Counted from the first letter of the stretch, positions 52,019-61,850 are shown. The stretch is DNA of 64,000 nt from Paludibacteraceae bacterium (GCA_017446585.1 JAFSQL010000013.1:62001-126000); one strand, 5' to 3'. Numbers and translations: made by a program. Notes: generated from the sequence alone by a model not told the origin.

Positions 52019-54110
52019 GCAGCAGGTAGTCGAGAATGAAACGTCGTTGTTGAGCCAGGAGGCTTGATGCGTCGGGAACGTGTTCGGCGGCTTGGTCAAG
52101 CCAGTTTTCAAATTGTTGTAAGGATTGCGATTGGCGGAAGGTTTTCGAGAAGAACTCAAACGCCTCGGTTGACGTGCCATTTTTCAGCAAGATGAGAGCC
52201 GCCACAAGGGAAGAGAGCGGCGTCATACTCAAGCGGGCGTAGCGCAACGCTTGTGTATCTTTGCCCAAGCGGGCTGAAACGAGGGCGATATGCTGGTGTA
52301 GTGAGGGCGTGGAAGGAGTGGCATCGTCGAGTTCGACGCGGAAAAGGAGGTCGAGCGACTCCTGAAAATGGTGCAATTGGTAGAGACAACGCGCATAGCG
52401 CAGAATGTCGGAGGCGGTGAGGTCGTTGCTGATGTTAGCATAGAGGGTGGCCGCTTGGGTAAAGTCACGGTTGAGGTAGTGGGAGCGGGCGAGGTCAAGT
52501 GCCGCTGACGTGTCGGAGGGGTTTTGCAAGTAGAACTTTTGCAAGTATTTGCAAGCGTCGTCATATTGCTTGAGCGCGAGGTAAGCGAGCCCGAGTTTGC
52601 GGTAGGCGATGGGTTTAGCGATGTTAGGTCGTGACTTGTCGGCAGGAAGATTGGCATCGTCGCTGAAAGAGGAGAGTGGCAGGAGGAGGTTGATGACGAG
52701 GCTGTAGAGCCGTCGGTCGTAGGCTTCGGACGCGAGTTCAAAGATGTCGGAGGCGGAAAACCCAAAGATGTCAAAGATGGAAGATTCGCCCAGCGAACGA
52801 ACGGCGGCGAAGGGAGAGCGGAAATCGTGCCGTGAAGAGTAGAGCGAGAAGAAGCGGTAGAGGTCCTGGACGAATGACAACGCAAGGGGGGCGAAGTCGT
52901 CGGAGGAGTCGGAATCAAAAGACGTGGCGGCAGGCAACGAGGCGAGCATGGCATCACGACCGGCAGACGGCATATTGATGAACGCCAAGGCGAGGGAGAA
53001 ACGGTCGCTATCACAGAGGGTTGGGATGGCTTGAATGGTGGCGTTGAGCGTATCGGTTTGAATGGTCGTGTCGGAAATGTCGAGCGCATTGATATTGAAC
53101 GGTCGCAGCCACGAGATGGGGGTGTTGAAGAAATCGAACTTTTTCAGGTGTGAGAAGGAGGAGAAATGAACGTCGGTGCCTTTTTCTGAAAGCCGATTGA
53201 TTTGGAGCATTTCGTCGGCAAGTTCGCGAGGAATGTCCTTGCGTTTGTCGTTGGCGTGCAGGAAGGCGTTGGGGTCATCCTCGTCGGCGAGTTCGGTGAG
53301 TGACTGAATTTGTTCAGGCGTGAGATTCTTTGTGACCTTCTGCAGTTGCGGGATGATGTCATGCTGGATTTGTTGCGACACGAGCGCGGTTTCGGAGGAG
53401 AGGAAGAAAGCGGAAAACGCCTGCTTGAAATCATCATGCAGTTGGGTGTCGGAGTTCAGAACCTCACGGAACGAGGCGGCGAAATCATCGATGAGTGGCA
53501 GTCGTCGTTCGAAGGTGATGAGAATGGCTGTCAGGGCAACGATGGCATGGGCACGCAGGAATGGTTCGTCGTTCTTGATGGTTTGGCGCAGGAGGAGGGT
53601 GAAGTCTTGGAGGTTGGGCGTGCGCAGTTGCTTGAGCATCAAGGCACTAAGCGTGATGGCTTTTTCTTCTTTCCAAGAGACGGGACCATCGAATACCTGC
53701 TGAAGAAGTTGTGGAGGAAGGGGGTAGTCCATGGTGAGCGAGAAGAGCGTTTTGAGGTCTTCTTGCGTTGAACGGTTGTCGGAATCGGTGGAGGAAAGCC
53801 GTCGGAGGAGCTTGTGGAACGTGTCCTGAAAGTCGAATTGGAGGACGGAATGGGTGTCAAATACCTTGTCGTTGAGCAAGTATGCATGACGGAGGAGTTG
53901 GTTGAAAATGTCATTGCGTTGCGGGTCGGCAGTGCCTTGGGCAAAGTAGTGGAGCAGGTGGAAATAGTCTTCTCGCAGTGTGCTGACACTGCTGTTGAGG
54001 GCGTAATCGTTGCGCCGCTTGGCAAGATCGGAAAGCATATTGATGGCTTGCGCCAGTTTGCGATTGTCAAGCAGAGATTCGACGGCTAAGGGGTGTATTT
54101 TCTCGTTCAT
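51996..54110 (-). CDS. Large helical-repeat (TPR-like) protein of unknown function
   Basis: A 704-residue protein made mostly of helices. The C-terminal third contains tetratricopeptide-like units such as [55 protein letters not shown]. No enzyme motif, signal peptide or membrane helix is evident, so a cytoplasmic scaffold role is likely. It starts in a four-base overlap (ATGA) with the DUF3256-like gene, so the two are coupled. Its 3' end runs 23 bases into the convergent lptB. Confidence 0.7.
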   Translation of the reverse strand: MNEKIHPLAVESLLDNRKLAQAINMLSDLAKRRNDYALNSSVSTLREDYFHLLHYFAQGTADPQRNDIFNQLLRHAYLLNDKVFDTHSVLQFDFQDTFHKLLRRLSSTDSDNRSTQEDLKTLFSLTMDYPLPPQLLQQVFDGPVSWKEEKAITLSALMLKQLRTPNLQDFTLLLRQTIKNDEPFLRAHAIVALTAILITFERRLPLIDDFAASFREVLNSDTQLHDDFKQAFSAFFLSSETALVSQQIQHDIIPQLQKVTKNLTPEQIQSLTELADEDDPNAFLHANDKRKDIPRELADEMLQINRLSEKGTDVHFSSFSHLKKFDFFNTPISWLRPFNINALDISDTTIQTDTLNATIQAIPTLCDSDRFSLALAFINMPSAGRDAMLASLPAATSFDSDSSDDFAPLALSFVQDLYRFFSLYSSRHDFRSPFAAVRSLGESSIFDIFGFSASDIFELASEAYDRRLYSLVINLLLPLSSFSDDANLPADKSRPNIAKPIAYRKLGLAYLALKQYDDACKYLQKFYLQNPSDTSAALDLARSHYLNRDFTQAATLYANISNDLTASDILRYARCLYQLHHFQESLDLLFRVELDDATPSTPSLHQHIALVSARLGKDTQALRYARLSMTPLSSLVAALILLKNGTSTEAFEFFSKTFRQSQSLQQFENWLDQAAEHVPDASSLLAQQRRFILDYLLLNPLSEA

Positions 54111-54775
54111 GGTTTTTGGGCGGGGGTAAAGACATTCTGTTGCGGGTCGTAAACGAAAAAGAGGTCGGTGGCGGAGAGGGATTTATTTACCCGTTTGAGA
54201 GTCTCCTCGTCAAGTTCGTCCAATGCGCTCAAGTGAGCACGGAGCGTGTCTGACCCTTGTGGAAAGGAGTATTGAACGAGCGGAACGCTGATGAGCGACA
54301 ATGCGGTGGAGAAATCAGGAGAGGAGGAGTCGAGAAAGTCCTTGGGCTGCAGTCGGGGTATGAGGAGCGATTGTTGTTGAGCGGAGTTGGGTCGGATGAT
54401 GTAGATGTTGGAGTGGCAGGCGGGGGCGCAAGCCGTGTAGATGAGAACAGTGGAAGGGGAGGCATGGAGAGGATGGAGGTTCTTGATTTCGAGTGAAGCA
54501 TACTTGCTCGTGGCAAGGCGAATCCAGCGGGCGGAGTCCGAGAGGTTCGTGATGGTCACGGGAGAGCCGTTGAGGTATTCGGGGGCGACGGTCTCGCCAC
54601 GTCGATAGGCATCAATCAGCAGTTTGCGTTGCTCGGAGTTCAGTGTCAAACTGATGAAGTCGATGTCGGAGATGAACGTGGATTCGATGTCGCGCGCATG
54701 AAGTCGTGCGACTCCCGCTGCCAAGAAAAGGCAGAGGAGCGCGGCGGAGATGGCGATGTGGAAGATGGTTTTCAT
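54107..54775 (-). CDS. Exported protein, DUF3256-like
   Basis: A 222-residue protein with signal peptide MKTIFHIAISAALLCLFLAA. The segment DIDFISLTLNSEQRKLLIDAYRRGE resembles the DUF3256 family of Bacteroidota, whose function is unknown; assignment is from memory of the pattern. Near the middle is HSNIYIIRP, and the end has SATDLFFVYDP. The frame opens 8 residues earlier, but that part overlaps the -7 element at 54786 and would displace the signal peptide. It is translationally coupled to the TPR-like gene. Confidence 0.65.
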   Translation of the reverse strand: MKTIFHIAISAALLCLFLAAGVARLHARDIESTFISDIDFISLTLNSEQRKLLIDAYRRGETVAPEYLNGSPVTITNLSDSARWIRLATSKYASLEIKNLHPLHASPSTVLIYTACAPACHSNIYIIRPNSAQQQSLLIPRLQPKDFLDSSSPDFSTALSLISVPLVQYSFPQGSDTLRAHLSALDELDEETLKRVNKSLSATDLFFVYDPQQNVFTPAQKP

Positions 54776-54785
54776 AAGCAAAAGA

Positions 54786-54793
54786 CAAATATA
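54786..54793 (-). promoter_or_regulatory. -7 element for the DUF3256-like gene
   Basis: CAAATATA on the plus strand is TATATTTG on the minus strand. It is 11 bases from the start at 54775, implying a very short leader. Confidence 0.4.
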
Positions 54794-54805
54794 GGGCATT
54801 TTGGT

Positions 54806-54813
54806 TATCTTTG
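54806..54813 (+). promoter_or_regulatory. -7 element for the PdxA-like gene
   Basis: TATCTTTG matches TAnnTTTG, 51 bases before the start codon, back to back with the minus-strand element at 54786. Confidence 0.55.
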
Positions 54814-54864
54814 CAACGAGTGAACACGATAGAAATTTAACCCAAAAACATAAGGAAACGAGAA

Positions 54865-55872
54865 ATGAACGCAGTGGTAGGATTGACCCCGGGTGACGCA
54901 GAAGGAGTTGGCATGGAGATGATATTAAGAATGTTGAGCGACGAAGCGATGACAGAACGGTTCACACCGTTGATATATGGTTCGTCGAAGGTGGCGGTTC
55001 ATTACCGGAAGGCACTTGAGATACCAAATTTGGCACTGAACGTGGTGACGGACGCGTCGCAAGTGGCAAAAGGAAAGATAAACCTGCTGAACGTGGGCAA
55101 CGAGGACATTAAGTCAGAGGGCGAAGGCGGAGAGAGAGAGACGGGTAAGTGGGCTGCGGTAGCCTTGCAGCGTGCCTTGGAAGATGTCAAGGCAGGAAAG
55201 ATAGTTGGCGTGGTGAGCGGACCTATAGCCAGCACCCCCTATAAGGAAGAAGAGACGGCGGAAGGCGAGTTGCTGCGGAAGCAGCGGAAGAGCACGACGC
55301 TGATGGTGAAGGGTAGGATGCGTGTCGCCAGCCTGACGCAAGGCGTTGAGAAGCAGGATGTTGCGGCGGAGATAACGCATGAGCGCATCGTAAAGAAGGT
55401 GCGAGAGATGGTGCGCACGTTGCGAGAGGATTTTGGCGTGGATCGCGCGAGGGTGGTGGTGATGAGCCTGAACGAGAAAAATGAAAATGGCGAATACGGC
55501 AAGGAGGAAGCGGATGTCATCGTGCCGGCGATTAAGCAGTTGTGTGACGAGGGAGTGTTATGCTTCGGTCCGATAGAGTCAAAACGGTATTTCGACGAAG
55601 GCGAACATCGGAACTATGACGCAGGATTGGCCTTGTATGAGGCGCAAGGATTCGACGAAATGAAATCGTTGGTGGGTGATGACGCGGTGCGCTTCGTGGA
55701 GTTGGATGACATTGTTTGGACCACGAGCACGGGAGACGCTGAACCCGAGAAGGCAGGGAAAAACGCGGTCGAGATAGATGGATTCAGAAACGCGGTGTAT
55801 GGCGTCTTGGACGTGAACGCACAACGGGGGCGTCGCGCGCAGGAGGCGAAGGTGATACCGTTGGGACAATAA
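54865..55872 (+). CDS. PdxA-family protein lacking the catalytic metal ligands
   Basis: A 335-residue homologue of 4-hydroxythreonine-4-phosphate dehydrogenase. The backbone is clear: VVGLTPGDAEGVGMEMIL, PLIYGSSKVAVHYRKALE, IVGVVSGPIA, GKEEADVIVPAIKQLCDEGVLCFGP and an AGKNAVEIDGFRNAVYGVLDV end. Every site that should bind metal and substrate is changed. The HTEF motif is absent (no His between 126 and 171), the NPHAG site reads NEKNENG (203-209), and MYHDQ reads LYEAQ (257-261). The TGHIP motif is TQGVE. It is therefore very unlikely to be the pyridoxine-pathway dehydrogenase. The long intact frame suggests it still has a function. Confidence 0.8.
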   Translation: MNAVVGLTPGDAEGVGMEMILRMLSDEAMTERFTPLIYGSSKVAVHYRKALEIPNLALNVVTDASQVAKGKINLLNVGNEDIKSEGEGGERETGKWAAVALQRALEDVKAGKIVGVVSGPIASTPYKEEETAEGELLRKQRKSTTLMVKGRMRVASLTQGVEKQDVAAEITHERIVKKVREMVRTLREDFGVDRARVVVMSLNEKNENGEYGKEEADVIVPAIKQLCDEGVLCFGPIESKRYFDEGEHRNYDAGLALYEAQGFDEMKSLVGDDAVRFVELDDIVWTTSTGDAEPEKAGKNAVEIDGFRNAVYGVLDVNAQRGRRAQEAKVIPLGQ

Positions 55873-55965
55873 GGCAAAAAAAGGTTTGGCACATGTTTTG
55901 ATTTGTCGTTGGTGAAGAGCGGAATGAGGCGGAGGAAAACGATAACGCAAAAAAAGAATCGCATT

Positions 55966-56358
55966 ATGAAAAAATGGTTGAAAATATTGCCAATAGCCAT
56001 CGTGTTGATGGTGGGAATGGCTGGATGCGAGAGCGGACCTGCCATGTTTACGGATGTAGAGGTTCGTTTGTATAACTCCACGTCACGCCCCGTTTCGTTC
56101 TCGGCGTATATGGACGGTGACTATAGGGACAATGGCAATCCGATAGTGAAGGTGTATGCCGGGGACGCTTCGTCGTTGATTATCGACAGGGCATACGCAA
56201 GGCGTGGCAGCATCGTGAACATTCATCTATGTTCGCCATATAATTCGACGGTTGTCAGGGATTATGCCGTGGTAATTGAGGACGGATATGTAGAGGTGGA
56301 GGTAGTTGGTCCAAGTTATTCACCAAGCGTGTATATAAACGGAACGTTGGTGTATTGA
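55966..56358 (+). CDS. Small lipoprotein of unknown function
   Basis: A 130-residue lipoprotein. The signal peptide KKWLKILPIAIVLMVGMAGC ends in a lipobox (GMAGC) with the acylated cysteine at residue 20. The mature part is beta-rich and ends SYSPSVYINGTLVY, with no domain that I recognise. The open frame extends upstream to 55903, but the signal peptide fixes the start at 55966. It follows the PdxA-like gene by 93 bases, possibly co-transcribed. Confidence 0.7.
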   Translation: MKKWLKILPIAIVLMVGMAGCESGPAMFTDVEVRLYNSTSRPVSFSAYMDGDYRDNGNPIVKVYAGDASSLIIDRAYARRGSIVNIHLCSPYNSTVVRDYAVVIEDGYVEVEVVGPSYSPSVYINGTLVY

Positions 56359-56363
56359 GCGAG

Positions 56364-57170
56364 TCAGTCGTCAGCGACTTGTGCGAAAACGTCAGAAAGG
56401 AGAGCGGGCGAAGCCTTCTCGTAGTCTTCGAGACGTGAGGCGATGACTGTTCCGGCCATGTCGATGGCACCCGGCGAAATCATGAACGTTTGGTCAAAGT
56501 ATTGGGTAGGCCGATGGGTCTTGCGACGATAGATGTCCGCAGTCCATCGGCTGCCGTCGTTAAGAACGAGCAGGTTGAACAGTCCCGCGTTAAGATGGGA
56601 GGAACCGATGGCGGCAAGAATGTCGTTGGCAAGCCGTTCGGCATCAGAGGATTGTAATGTAGTGTTCTTGCGAAGGGGGGAGTGGATGCCGACGGGGGTG
56701 GAGAGCGATGACGCGGAAATCATTTGCAAATGAAGGTGGTCAGGAGCGGAGGCTCCGGCTTTGGCACCGTTGAAGAAGACGACGTGATGCGGGAATTGGC
56801 ATGCAAGTGAGAGCATGTCAAGAACCGTCGCGAGCGAAAGCGACTGCGGCTGGTGGGTCGTGGAGGCGATGGTGAAATGTGGGGAGAAGATGGGGAAGGG
56901 GTTGACAAGCAGATGGTAGCGAGAGAGGACTGGCATTTTGAGTTGTTGGCGAGGTCGATTGTCGTGGCAGAGGAAGCAGGGACGCTGCGAGAGAGTCTTC
57001 GTGTCCAGTTTGGCCAAAGAGGAAATGGCTCTGGCTGGGTTGTATTGAACGGAAATGGTCTCTGACGCGACTTGCATTTGTTTGGTCAGCACCTCGCTAA
57101 GCGCACGGAATCGGTCGTTGGCTTCGTCCCAAGAATTGAGTTGGTCGTCAAAGAAACGTTGGATGTCCAT
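56364..57170 (-). CDS. DUF4922 HIT-like protein
   Basis: A 268-residue cytoplasmic protein of the DUF4922 family. It has a zinc-type CFLC pair (65-68) and the histidine-triad-like motif HLHLQ (145-149) in APDHLHLQ, together with YHLLVNPFPIFSPHFT. These resemble Ap4A phosphorylase and GDP-galactose phosphorylase. A nucleotidyltransferase or phosphorylase acting on a nucleotide sugar or dinucleotide is therefore likely, but the substrate is unknown. It lies 12 bases after purU on the same strand, forming a pair. Confidence 0.8.
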   Translation of the reverse strand: MDIQRFFDDQLNSWDEANDRFRALSEVLTKQMQVASETISVQYNPARAISSLAKLDTKTLSQRPCFLCHDNRPRQQLKMPVLSRYHLLVNPFPIFSPHFTIASTTHQPQSLSLATVLDMLSLACQFPHHVVFFNGAKAGASAPDHLHLQMISASSLSTPVGIHSPLRKNTTLQSSDAERLANDILAAIGSSHLNAGLFNLLVLNDGSRWTADIYRRKTHRPTQYFDQTFMISPGAIDMAGTVIASRLEDYEKASPALLSDVFAQVADD

Positions 57171-57182
57171 TGCTCGGTTGAA

Positions 57183-58049
57183 TCAATCGAAAACGACGGT
57201 GCGGTTGCGGAAGGCAAGAACCTTGTGGTCAAGATGCTTCGCCACGCCCCGCGAGAAAACTATTTTCTCGATGTCACGTCCCTTGCGCACGAGGTCGTCG
57301 ATGGTATCCTTGTGCGTGATGTGGACAACGTCTTGCTCAATGATGGGACCCGCGTCAAGGTCAGCAGTGACGTAATGGCACGTGGCACCAATGAGTTTCA
57401 CTCCGCGATCGTGCGCCTGATGGTAAGGTTTGGCACCGACAAAGGCGGGAAGCGTGGAGTGGTGAATATTGATGATCTTGTTCGGGTAGTGGTTGATAAA
57501 GTCTTCGGAGAGCACTTGCATGTAGCGCGCCAAGACGATGACATCGATGTTGAGGGAGTCGAGCAGTTCGATTTCGAGCGGTTCGAGCATGGTCTTGTTG
57601 TCCTTGCGCAGCGGGAAGAGTTTGAAAGGGATGTTGTGGCTCTCGGCGATGTATTGCAAGTCAGGGTGGTTGGAGATGATGACGGGGATCTCGACGTTCC
57701 ACTCGCCAGAGGAGTAGCGCGAGAGGATGTCATCGAGGCAGTGTTGCATCTTGCTGACAAAGATGGCCATGCGCGGTTTTTCGTCTTTGAAGTGGAGGAA
57801 GAACTTCATTTCGAAGCGTTGCGCAATAAGCGTGTCGAAATATTCTTTGATTTTTTCTCTCGGAATCTTAAAGTCATCAAGAGACCATTCCACTCTCATG
57901 AAGAAAAGTCCGTCTTCCTTGTCAACCCATTGGTCAAGGTAGAGGATGTTTCCTTTGTTGGTGTTGATGAAGTCAGTCACGGCGGCGAGTATGCCTTGTC
58001 GGTCGGGGCAGTGTATGAGCAGGACGGCTGCGTTGGTGTTTTTTGCCAT
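57183..58049 (-). CDS. purU: Formyltetrahydrofolate deformylase
   Basis: A 288-residue enzyme that hydrolyses 10-formyl-THF to formate and THF, balancing one-carbon pools. An N-terminal ACT-type domain (ALLIHCPDRQGILAAVTDFI) is followed by a formyltransferase-type catalytic domain with NIHHSTLPAFVGAKPYHQA, where the key Asn/His residues lie, and GATCHYVTADLDAGPIIEQD. Length and motifs are typical. It is the first gene of a pair with the DUF4922 gene. The -7 element is at 58102. Confidence 0.94.
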   Translation of the reverse strand: MAKNTNAAVLLIHCPDRQGILAAVTDFINTNKGNILYLDQWVDKEDGLFFMRVEWSLDDFKIPREKIKEYFDTLIAQRFEMKFFLHFKDEKPRMAIFVSKMQHCLDDILSRYSSGEWNVEIPVIISNHPDLQYIAESHNIPFKLFPLRKDNKTMLEPLEIELLDSLNIDVIVLARYMQVLSEDFINHYPNKIINIHHSTLPAFVGAKPYHQAHDRGVKLIGATCHYVTADLDAGPIIEQDVVHITHKDTIDDLVRKGRDIEKIVFSRGVAKHLDHKVLAFRNRTVVFD

Positions 58050-58101
58050 AATGAGAACGTGGTTGCGGCAGGATGTGAGGGAAGGTGAAAAAAAATGATT
58101 G

Positions 58102-58109
58102 CAAAGATA
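58102..58109 (-). promoter_or_regulatory. -7 element for purU
   Basis: CAAAGATA on the plus strand is TATCTTTG on the minus strand, 53 bases upstream of purU. Confidence 0.5.
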
Positions 58110-58164
58110 AGCAGAGAAGATAAGAAAAGCAAGTGAGGCGGGAGGGCATAAGGGGGCATAAAAA

Positions 58165-58194
58165 AACAGCAGTCACGAAAATTTGACTGCTGTT
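58165..58194 (-). terminator. Terminator after tRNA-Lys
   Basis: An 11-bp perfect stem (58165-58175 with 58184-58194) with an 8-base loop and six T on the minus strand, 9 bases past the tRNA 3' end. Confidence 0.85.
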
Positions 58195-58202
58195 GTCTTT
58201 TG

Positions 58203-58275
58203 TGAACCGCCTGGGGGTCGAACCCAGGACCCACAGATTAAGAGTCTGTTGCTCTACCAACTGAGCTAGCGATTC
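58203..58275 (-). tRNA. tRNA-Lys (CTT)
   Basis: The reverse strand folds as a 73-base cloverleaf. The acceptor stem is GAATCGC with GCGGTTC (one G-T pair), discriminator A. The D-arm is GCTCAGTTGGTAGAGC, the anticodon stem ACAGA/TCTGT with loop CTCTTAA (anticodon CTT) and the T-arm has GGTTCGACCC. CCA is not encoded. Confidence 0.93.
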
Positions 58276-58291
58276 GTTTTGAAAGCGGGTG

Positions 58292-58299
58292 CAAAGGTA
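58292..58299 (-). promoter_or_regulatory. -7 element for tRNA-Lys
   Basis: CAAAGGTA on the plus strand is TACCTTTG on the minus strand, 16 bases upstream of the tRNA 5' end. Confidence 0.55.
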
Positions 58300-58394
58300 G
58301 ATTATTTTTGAAAAGAAAAAAACAAAAAGTGATATTTTTTTTGAACGACAAGGACAAAAGCGCAAAAAAAGAGGAGATTGTCAAAAAACATTTT

Positions 58395-58559
58395 TACTTT
58401 TGAGTGTTTGAGGAACGGAAAATTGACGTGGAACTGACAAAAAGTCAGAGAAAACGCCCATTGTACTGTCGGCTCGGTTTTTGATAAGAATTGTCTTGTC
58501 AACGTATTATGATAGTTACATGGTAGTAACATGGAAATAGCATGATGGTCACGTGATGG
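58395..58559 (+). promoter_or_regulatory. clpC upstream region with candidate -7 element and repeated CATGG/GATGG motifs
   Basis: TACTTTTG at 58395-58402 fits the -7 consensus. Between 58515 and 58559 lie GTTAC/GTAAC (58515-58519 with 58526-58530), ACATGG twice (58518 and 58530), TGATGG twice, and the palindrome TCACGTGA (58549-58556). The arrangement could bind a regulator. No known heat-shock operator (CIRCE) is present. Confidence 0.35.
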
Positions 58560-58613
58560 TATAAAAAAGTGGGGCTGAGAGGGTGCGAAAAGAAACAAAA
58601 GAAATGGATTGTT

Positions 58614-61127
58614 ATGGAAGAGAAAATGACAAAAGAGGTAGAGGAAGCCTTGCGCTATGGACGTGAAGAGGCGCAGCGATTGGGCAATGACAAAATTATG
58701 CCCGAGCATTTGCTGCTGGGATTGTTGCGTCAAGGGAAGAACAAGGCATTGAATATTCTCATGCATTTGTATGTGGATTTGAATGACTTGCGTGACCGAT
58801 TGGAGGGCAACGCGAGGATGGAGGCGAAGCAAGGCGCCTTGCCGGGCATGGACATGCCCCTCTCGGACGAAGCGTCACGCGTGATGATCTTCATGAAATT
58901 GGAACAACGCCGCACGAAGGACAACGAAATAGACACGGATCATTTGCTGATGGCATTGTTGAGGCTCAAAGATGGCGGCGCGGCAAGGACGTTGGGTCGA
59001 TATGACGTGGACTACGAAAGCGTATGTCACTATGTGTCGTTGGAGAACGGCTTTGAGAAAGTGACGGACGGGCATGCGTATTCTGGCGACGGAGATGGTG
59101 ACGTGACCACGAGGAGGGTCAAAAAAGAGAAGAGTGAAAAAGATTCGGACACGCCAGCCCTTGACAGTTTCGGGACGGACTTGAGCGCGGCGGCTCGCGA
59201 AGGCAAGTTGGACGCGGTGGTCGGACGTGACAAGGAAATAGAGCGCATAGCGCAGATTTTGAGCCGAAGAAAGAAAAACAACCCTGTGCTGATAGGCGAC
59301 CCCGGAGTGGGAAAGAGTGCCATCGTGGAGGGATTGGCATTGCGGATAGCGCAAGGCAAGGTGAGTCACGTGCTGCTGGACAAGAGGGTGGTGACGTTGG
59401 ACATGGCAGGCATGGTGGCGGGGAGCAAGTGGCGCGGACAGTTTGAGGAGCGCGTGAAAGCGGTGTTGAAAGAGTTGCGTCAGCACAAGGAGGTGATACT
59501 ATTCATTGACGAGATACATACCATCGTGGGTGCAGGGAATCCTTCGGGAGGATTGGACGCAGCGAACATGTTGAAACCCGCCTTGGCTCGGGGTGAGGTG
59601 CAGTGCATCGGAGCGACTACGCCTGATGAATACAGGCAGAGCATAGAGAAGGACGGGGCGTTGGAACGAAGGTTTCAGAAAGTGATGGTGGAGTCGACGG
59701 ACGAGGAGGAGACCTTGGAGATTCTTAAACACATAAAGCCAGCCTATGAGGAGCATCATGGCGTGCGCTATACGGACGACGCGATAGAAGCGTGCGTGCG
59801 TCTGACAGGCAGGTATGTCTCTGACAGGGCGTTTCCTGACAAGGCGATAGACGCTTTGGACGAAAGCGGAAGCAGGGCTCACGTGCAAGACGCGAGAATG
59901 CCAGAGTCGGTAAGGAAAGAAGAACAAGCCGTGAGAGAGGCGCAAGCGAAGAAAGACGCGGCGGTGAAGGCACAGTCGTTTGAGCAGGCGGCACAATACA
60001 GAGATGAGGAACAGGCAGCAAGCGAGCGTTTGGCCGCGGAACGAGAGAAGTGGGAAGCGGAGATGCGCAGTGAGGGAAAAACCGTGACGGCAGAGGACGT
60101 GGCGGCGGTGGTATCAATGATGAGTGGCGTTCCGGCGCAGCGAATAGCACAGAGCGAAGGAACACGGTTGTTGAAGATGGGAGATGAATTGAAAAGTCGC
60201 GTGGTGGGTCAGGACGATGCCGTGGATAAGGTGGTGAAGGCGATTAAGCGTAGTCGTTTGGGATTAAAAGACCCGAACAGACCTATAGGCTCGTTCATCT
60301 TCCTTGGACCTACGGGCGTTGGAAAAACATATTTGGCGCAGTCGTTGGCAGAGTTGATGTTCGGAGACAAGGATGCCGTTGTGAGGGTGGACATGAGTGA
60401 ATATATGGAAAGGCACACCGTGTCACGCCTGATAGGGTCGCCTCCTGGCTATGTGGGATATGACGAGGGCGGTCAGTTGACTGAGCGCGTCAGAAGGAAA
60501 CCATATTGCATCGTGCTGTTTGACGAGATAGAGAAAGCGCACGGAGACGTGTTCAACGTGTTGCTGCAATTGCTGGATGAAGGAAGATTGACAGACGGTC
60601 AAGGCAGGAAGGTTGATTTCAGAAACACCATAGTCATCATGACGTCGAATGCCGGTACCAGACAGTTGAAAGAGTTTGGCAAGGGAGTGGGTTTCGCCCA
60701 GACGGAGGATGACGAGAAATGGGCAGGCGGCATGAACAGCGAATATTCGCGCAGCGTGATAAGAAAAGCGTTGAACAAAACCTTCTCGCCTGAGTTCTTG
60801 AACCGCGTGGATGACATTGTGATATTCGACCAGTTGGAGAAGTCGAGCCTGATGAGAATAGCGGATATGGAGTTGGAGAAATTGCGGAAACGCATGAACG
60901 AGTTGGGCTATGACTTCGAATTGAGCGAAGAGGCGAAGGCGTTCGTGGCGGAGAAAGGATATGACGTGCAATATGGGGCGCGACCATTGAAGCGCGCCGT
61001 GCAACGGTATGTGGAGGACTTGATAGGCGAGGAGATGTTGAAAATGTTAGGCAAGCGAAAAAGGAAGATGGTGACGTTTGATATCGTCCGGGTAGAGGGT
61101 GAAGAAGGATTAAGGATTGAGCGTTGA
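58614..61127 (+). CDS. clpC: ClpC-type AAA+ protease ATPase subunit
   Basis: An 837-residue Clp/Hsp100 unfoldase that feeds proteins to ClpP. Two N-terminal Clp repeats occupy about 1-145. AAA domain 1 has Walker A GDPGVGKS (228-235) and Walker B VILFIDE. A middle UVR-type helical stretch ([15 protein letters not shown], near 450) marks ClpC rather than ClpA. AAA domain 2 has GPTGVGKT and CIVLFDE. The frame opens at a GTG 45 bases earlier; the ATG at 58614 matches the family N terminus. Its 3' end overlaps the convergent nth gene by 18 bases. Confidence 0.95.
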   Translation: MEEKMTKEVEEALRYGREEAQRLGNDKIMPEHLLLGLLRQGKNKALNILMHLYVDLNDLRDRLEGNARMEAKQGALPGMDMPLSDEASRVMIFMKLEQRRTKDNEIDTDHLLMALLRLKDGGAARTLGRYDVDYESVCHYVSLENGFEKVTDGHAYSGDGDGDVTTRRVKKEKSEKDSDTPALDSFGTDLSAAAREGKLDAVVGRDKEIERIAQILSRRKKNNPVLIGDPGVGKSAIVEGLALRIAQGKVSHVLLDKRVVTLDMAGMVAGSKWRGQFEERVKAVLKELRQHKEVILFIDEIHTIVGAGNPSGGLDAANMLKPALARGEVQCIGATTPDEYRQSIEKDGALERRFQKVMVESTDEEETLEILKHIKPAYEEHHGVRYTDDAIEACVRLTGRYVSDRAFPDKAIDALDESGSRAHVQDARMPESVRKEEQAVREAQAKKDAAVKAQSFEQAAQYRDEEQAASERLAAEREKWEAEMRSEGKTVTAEDVAAVVSMMSGVPAQRIAQSEGTRLLKMGDELKSRVVGQDDAVDKVVKAIKRSRLGLKDPNRPIGSFIFLGPTGVGKTYLAQSLAELMFGDKDAVVRVDMSEYMERHTVSRLIGSPPGYVGYDEGGQLTERVRRKPYCIVLFDEIEKAHGDVFNVLLQLLDEGRLTDGQGRKVDFRNTIVIMTSNAGTRQLKEFGKGVGFAQTEDDEKWAGGMNSEYSRSVIRKALNKTFSPEFLNRVDDIVIFDQLEKSSLMRIADMELEKLRKRMNELGYDFELSEEAKAFVAEKGYDVQYGARPLKRAVQRYVEDLIGEEMLKMLGKRKRKMVTFDIVRVEGEEGLRIER

Positions 61128-61748
61128 GAAATGTTTGCAAAAGGGCGTGAGGGCGCAAGATGAGCATTTGGGTTTGCGCGCGAGACAGATGTAGCGTCCG
61201 TGGAGCAAGAACCAGTGGTGCGCCGTGGCAAGCAGGTGGGAAGGAATGTGGCGCGCGAGTTGGCGTTCGGTGGCAAGAGGGGTGGTGGCACGGACAAGTC
61301 CGATGCGGTTCGTGACACGAAGCACGTGGGTGTCAACGGGCATGGCATCCTTGCCGAACGCCACGGCAAGAATCACGTTTGCAGTTTTTCTGCCGACACC
61401 GGGAAGAGAAGTGAGAGACTCGAGCGTATCGGGAACTTGGGCGTTGAAACGAGTGACGAGTTGTCGAGCCATGTCAGCAAGGTGTCGAGCCTTGGAGTTA
61501 GGGTAACTGACGCTGTGGATGAAGGTCAAGAGGTCTTCGGCGGTTGCTGAAGCCATGCTTGTGGCATCGGGGTATTTCTGAAAGAGAGCGGGCGTGACAA
61601 GATTGACGCGACGGTCGGTGCATTGGGCGGAGAGCATGACTGCCACCAAGAGTTGGAACGTGGAACCGAAATGAAGTTCGGTCTCAGGATGGGGCATGGC
61701 GGAACGAAAATGAGCGAGCACGCCTTCGTATCGTTGTGATAAGGTCAT
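61110..61748 (-). CDS. nth: Endonuclease III (DNA glycosylase/AP lyase)
   Basis: A 212-residue base-excision repair enzyme that removes oxidised pyrimidines. The first catalytic region is LSAQCTD, the helix-hairpin-helix is LPGVGRKTANVIL with the catalytic lysine nearby, and the essential aspartate is in PVDTHVLRV. The 4Fe-4S cluster is bound by C-x6-C-x2-C-x5-C near the C terminus (CLARKPKCSSCALTPFC). The frame is open 77 codons upstream, but that region is unlike the family, so the ATG at 61748 is chosen. Confidence 0.95.
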   Translation of the reverse strand: MTLSQRYEGVLAHFRSAMPHPETELHFGSTFQLLVAVMLSAQCTDRRVNLVTPALFQKYPDATSMASATAEDLLTFIHSVSYPNSKARHLADMARQLVTRFNAQVPDTLESLTSLPGVGRKTANVILAVAFGKDAMPVDTHVLRVTNRIGLVRATTPLATERQLARHIPSHLLATAHHWFLLHGRYICLARKPKCSSCALTPFCKHFSTLNP

Positions 61749-61850
61749 GGAACTATGTTCTTGAGAATGGGGGTTGGAAATTAGAAATAGAGGTGGAATT
61801 AAGGAATAGCAAATATATTGTATAATTTGCTTTGCGCCTGTTTTTTTCCG

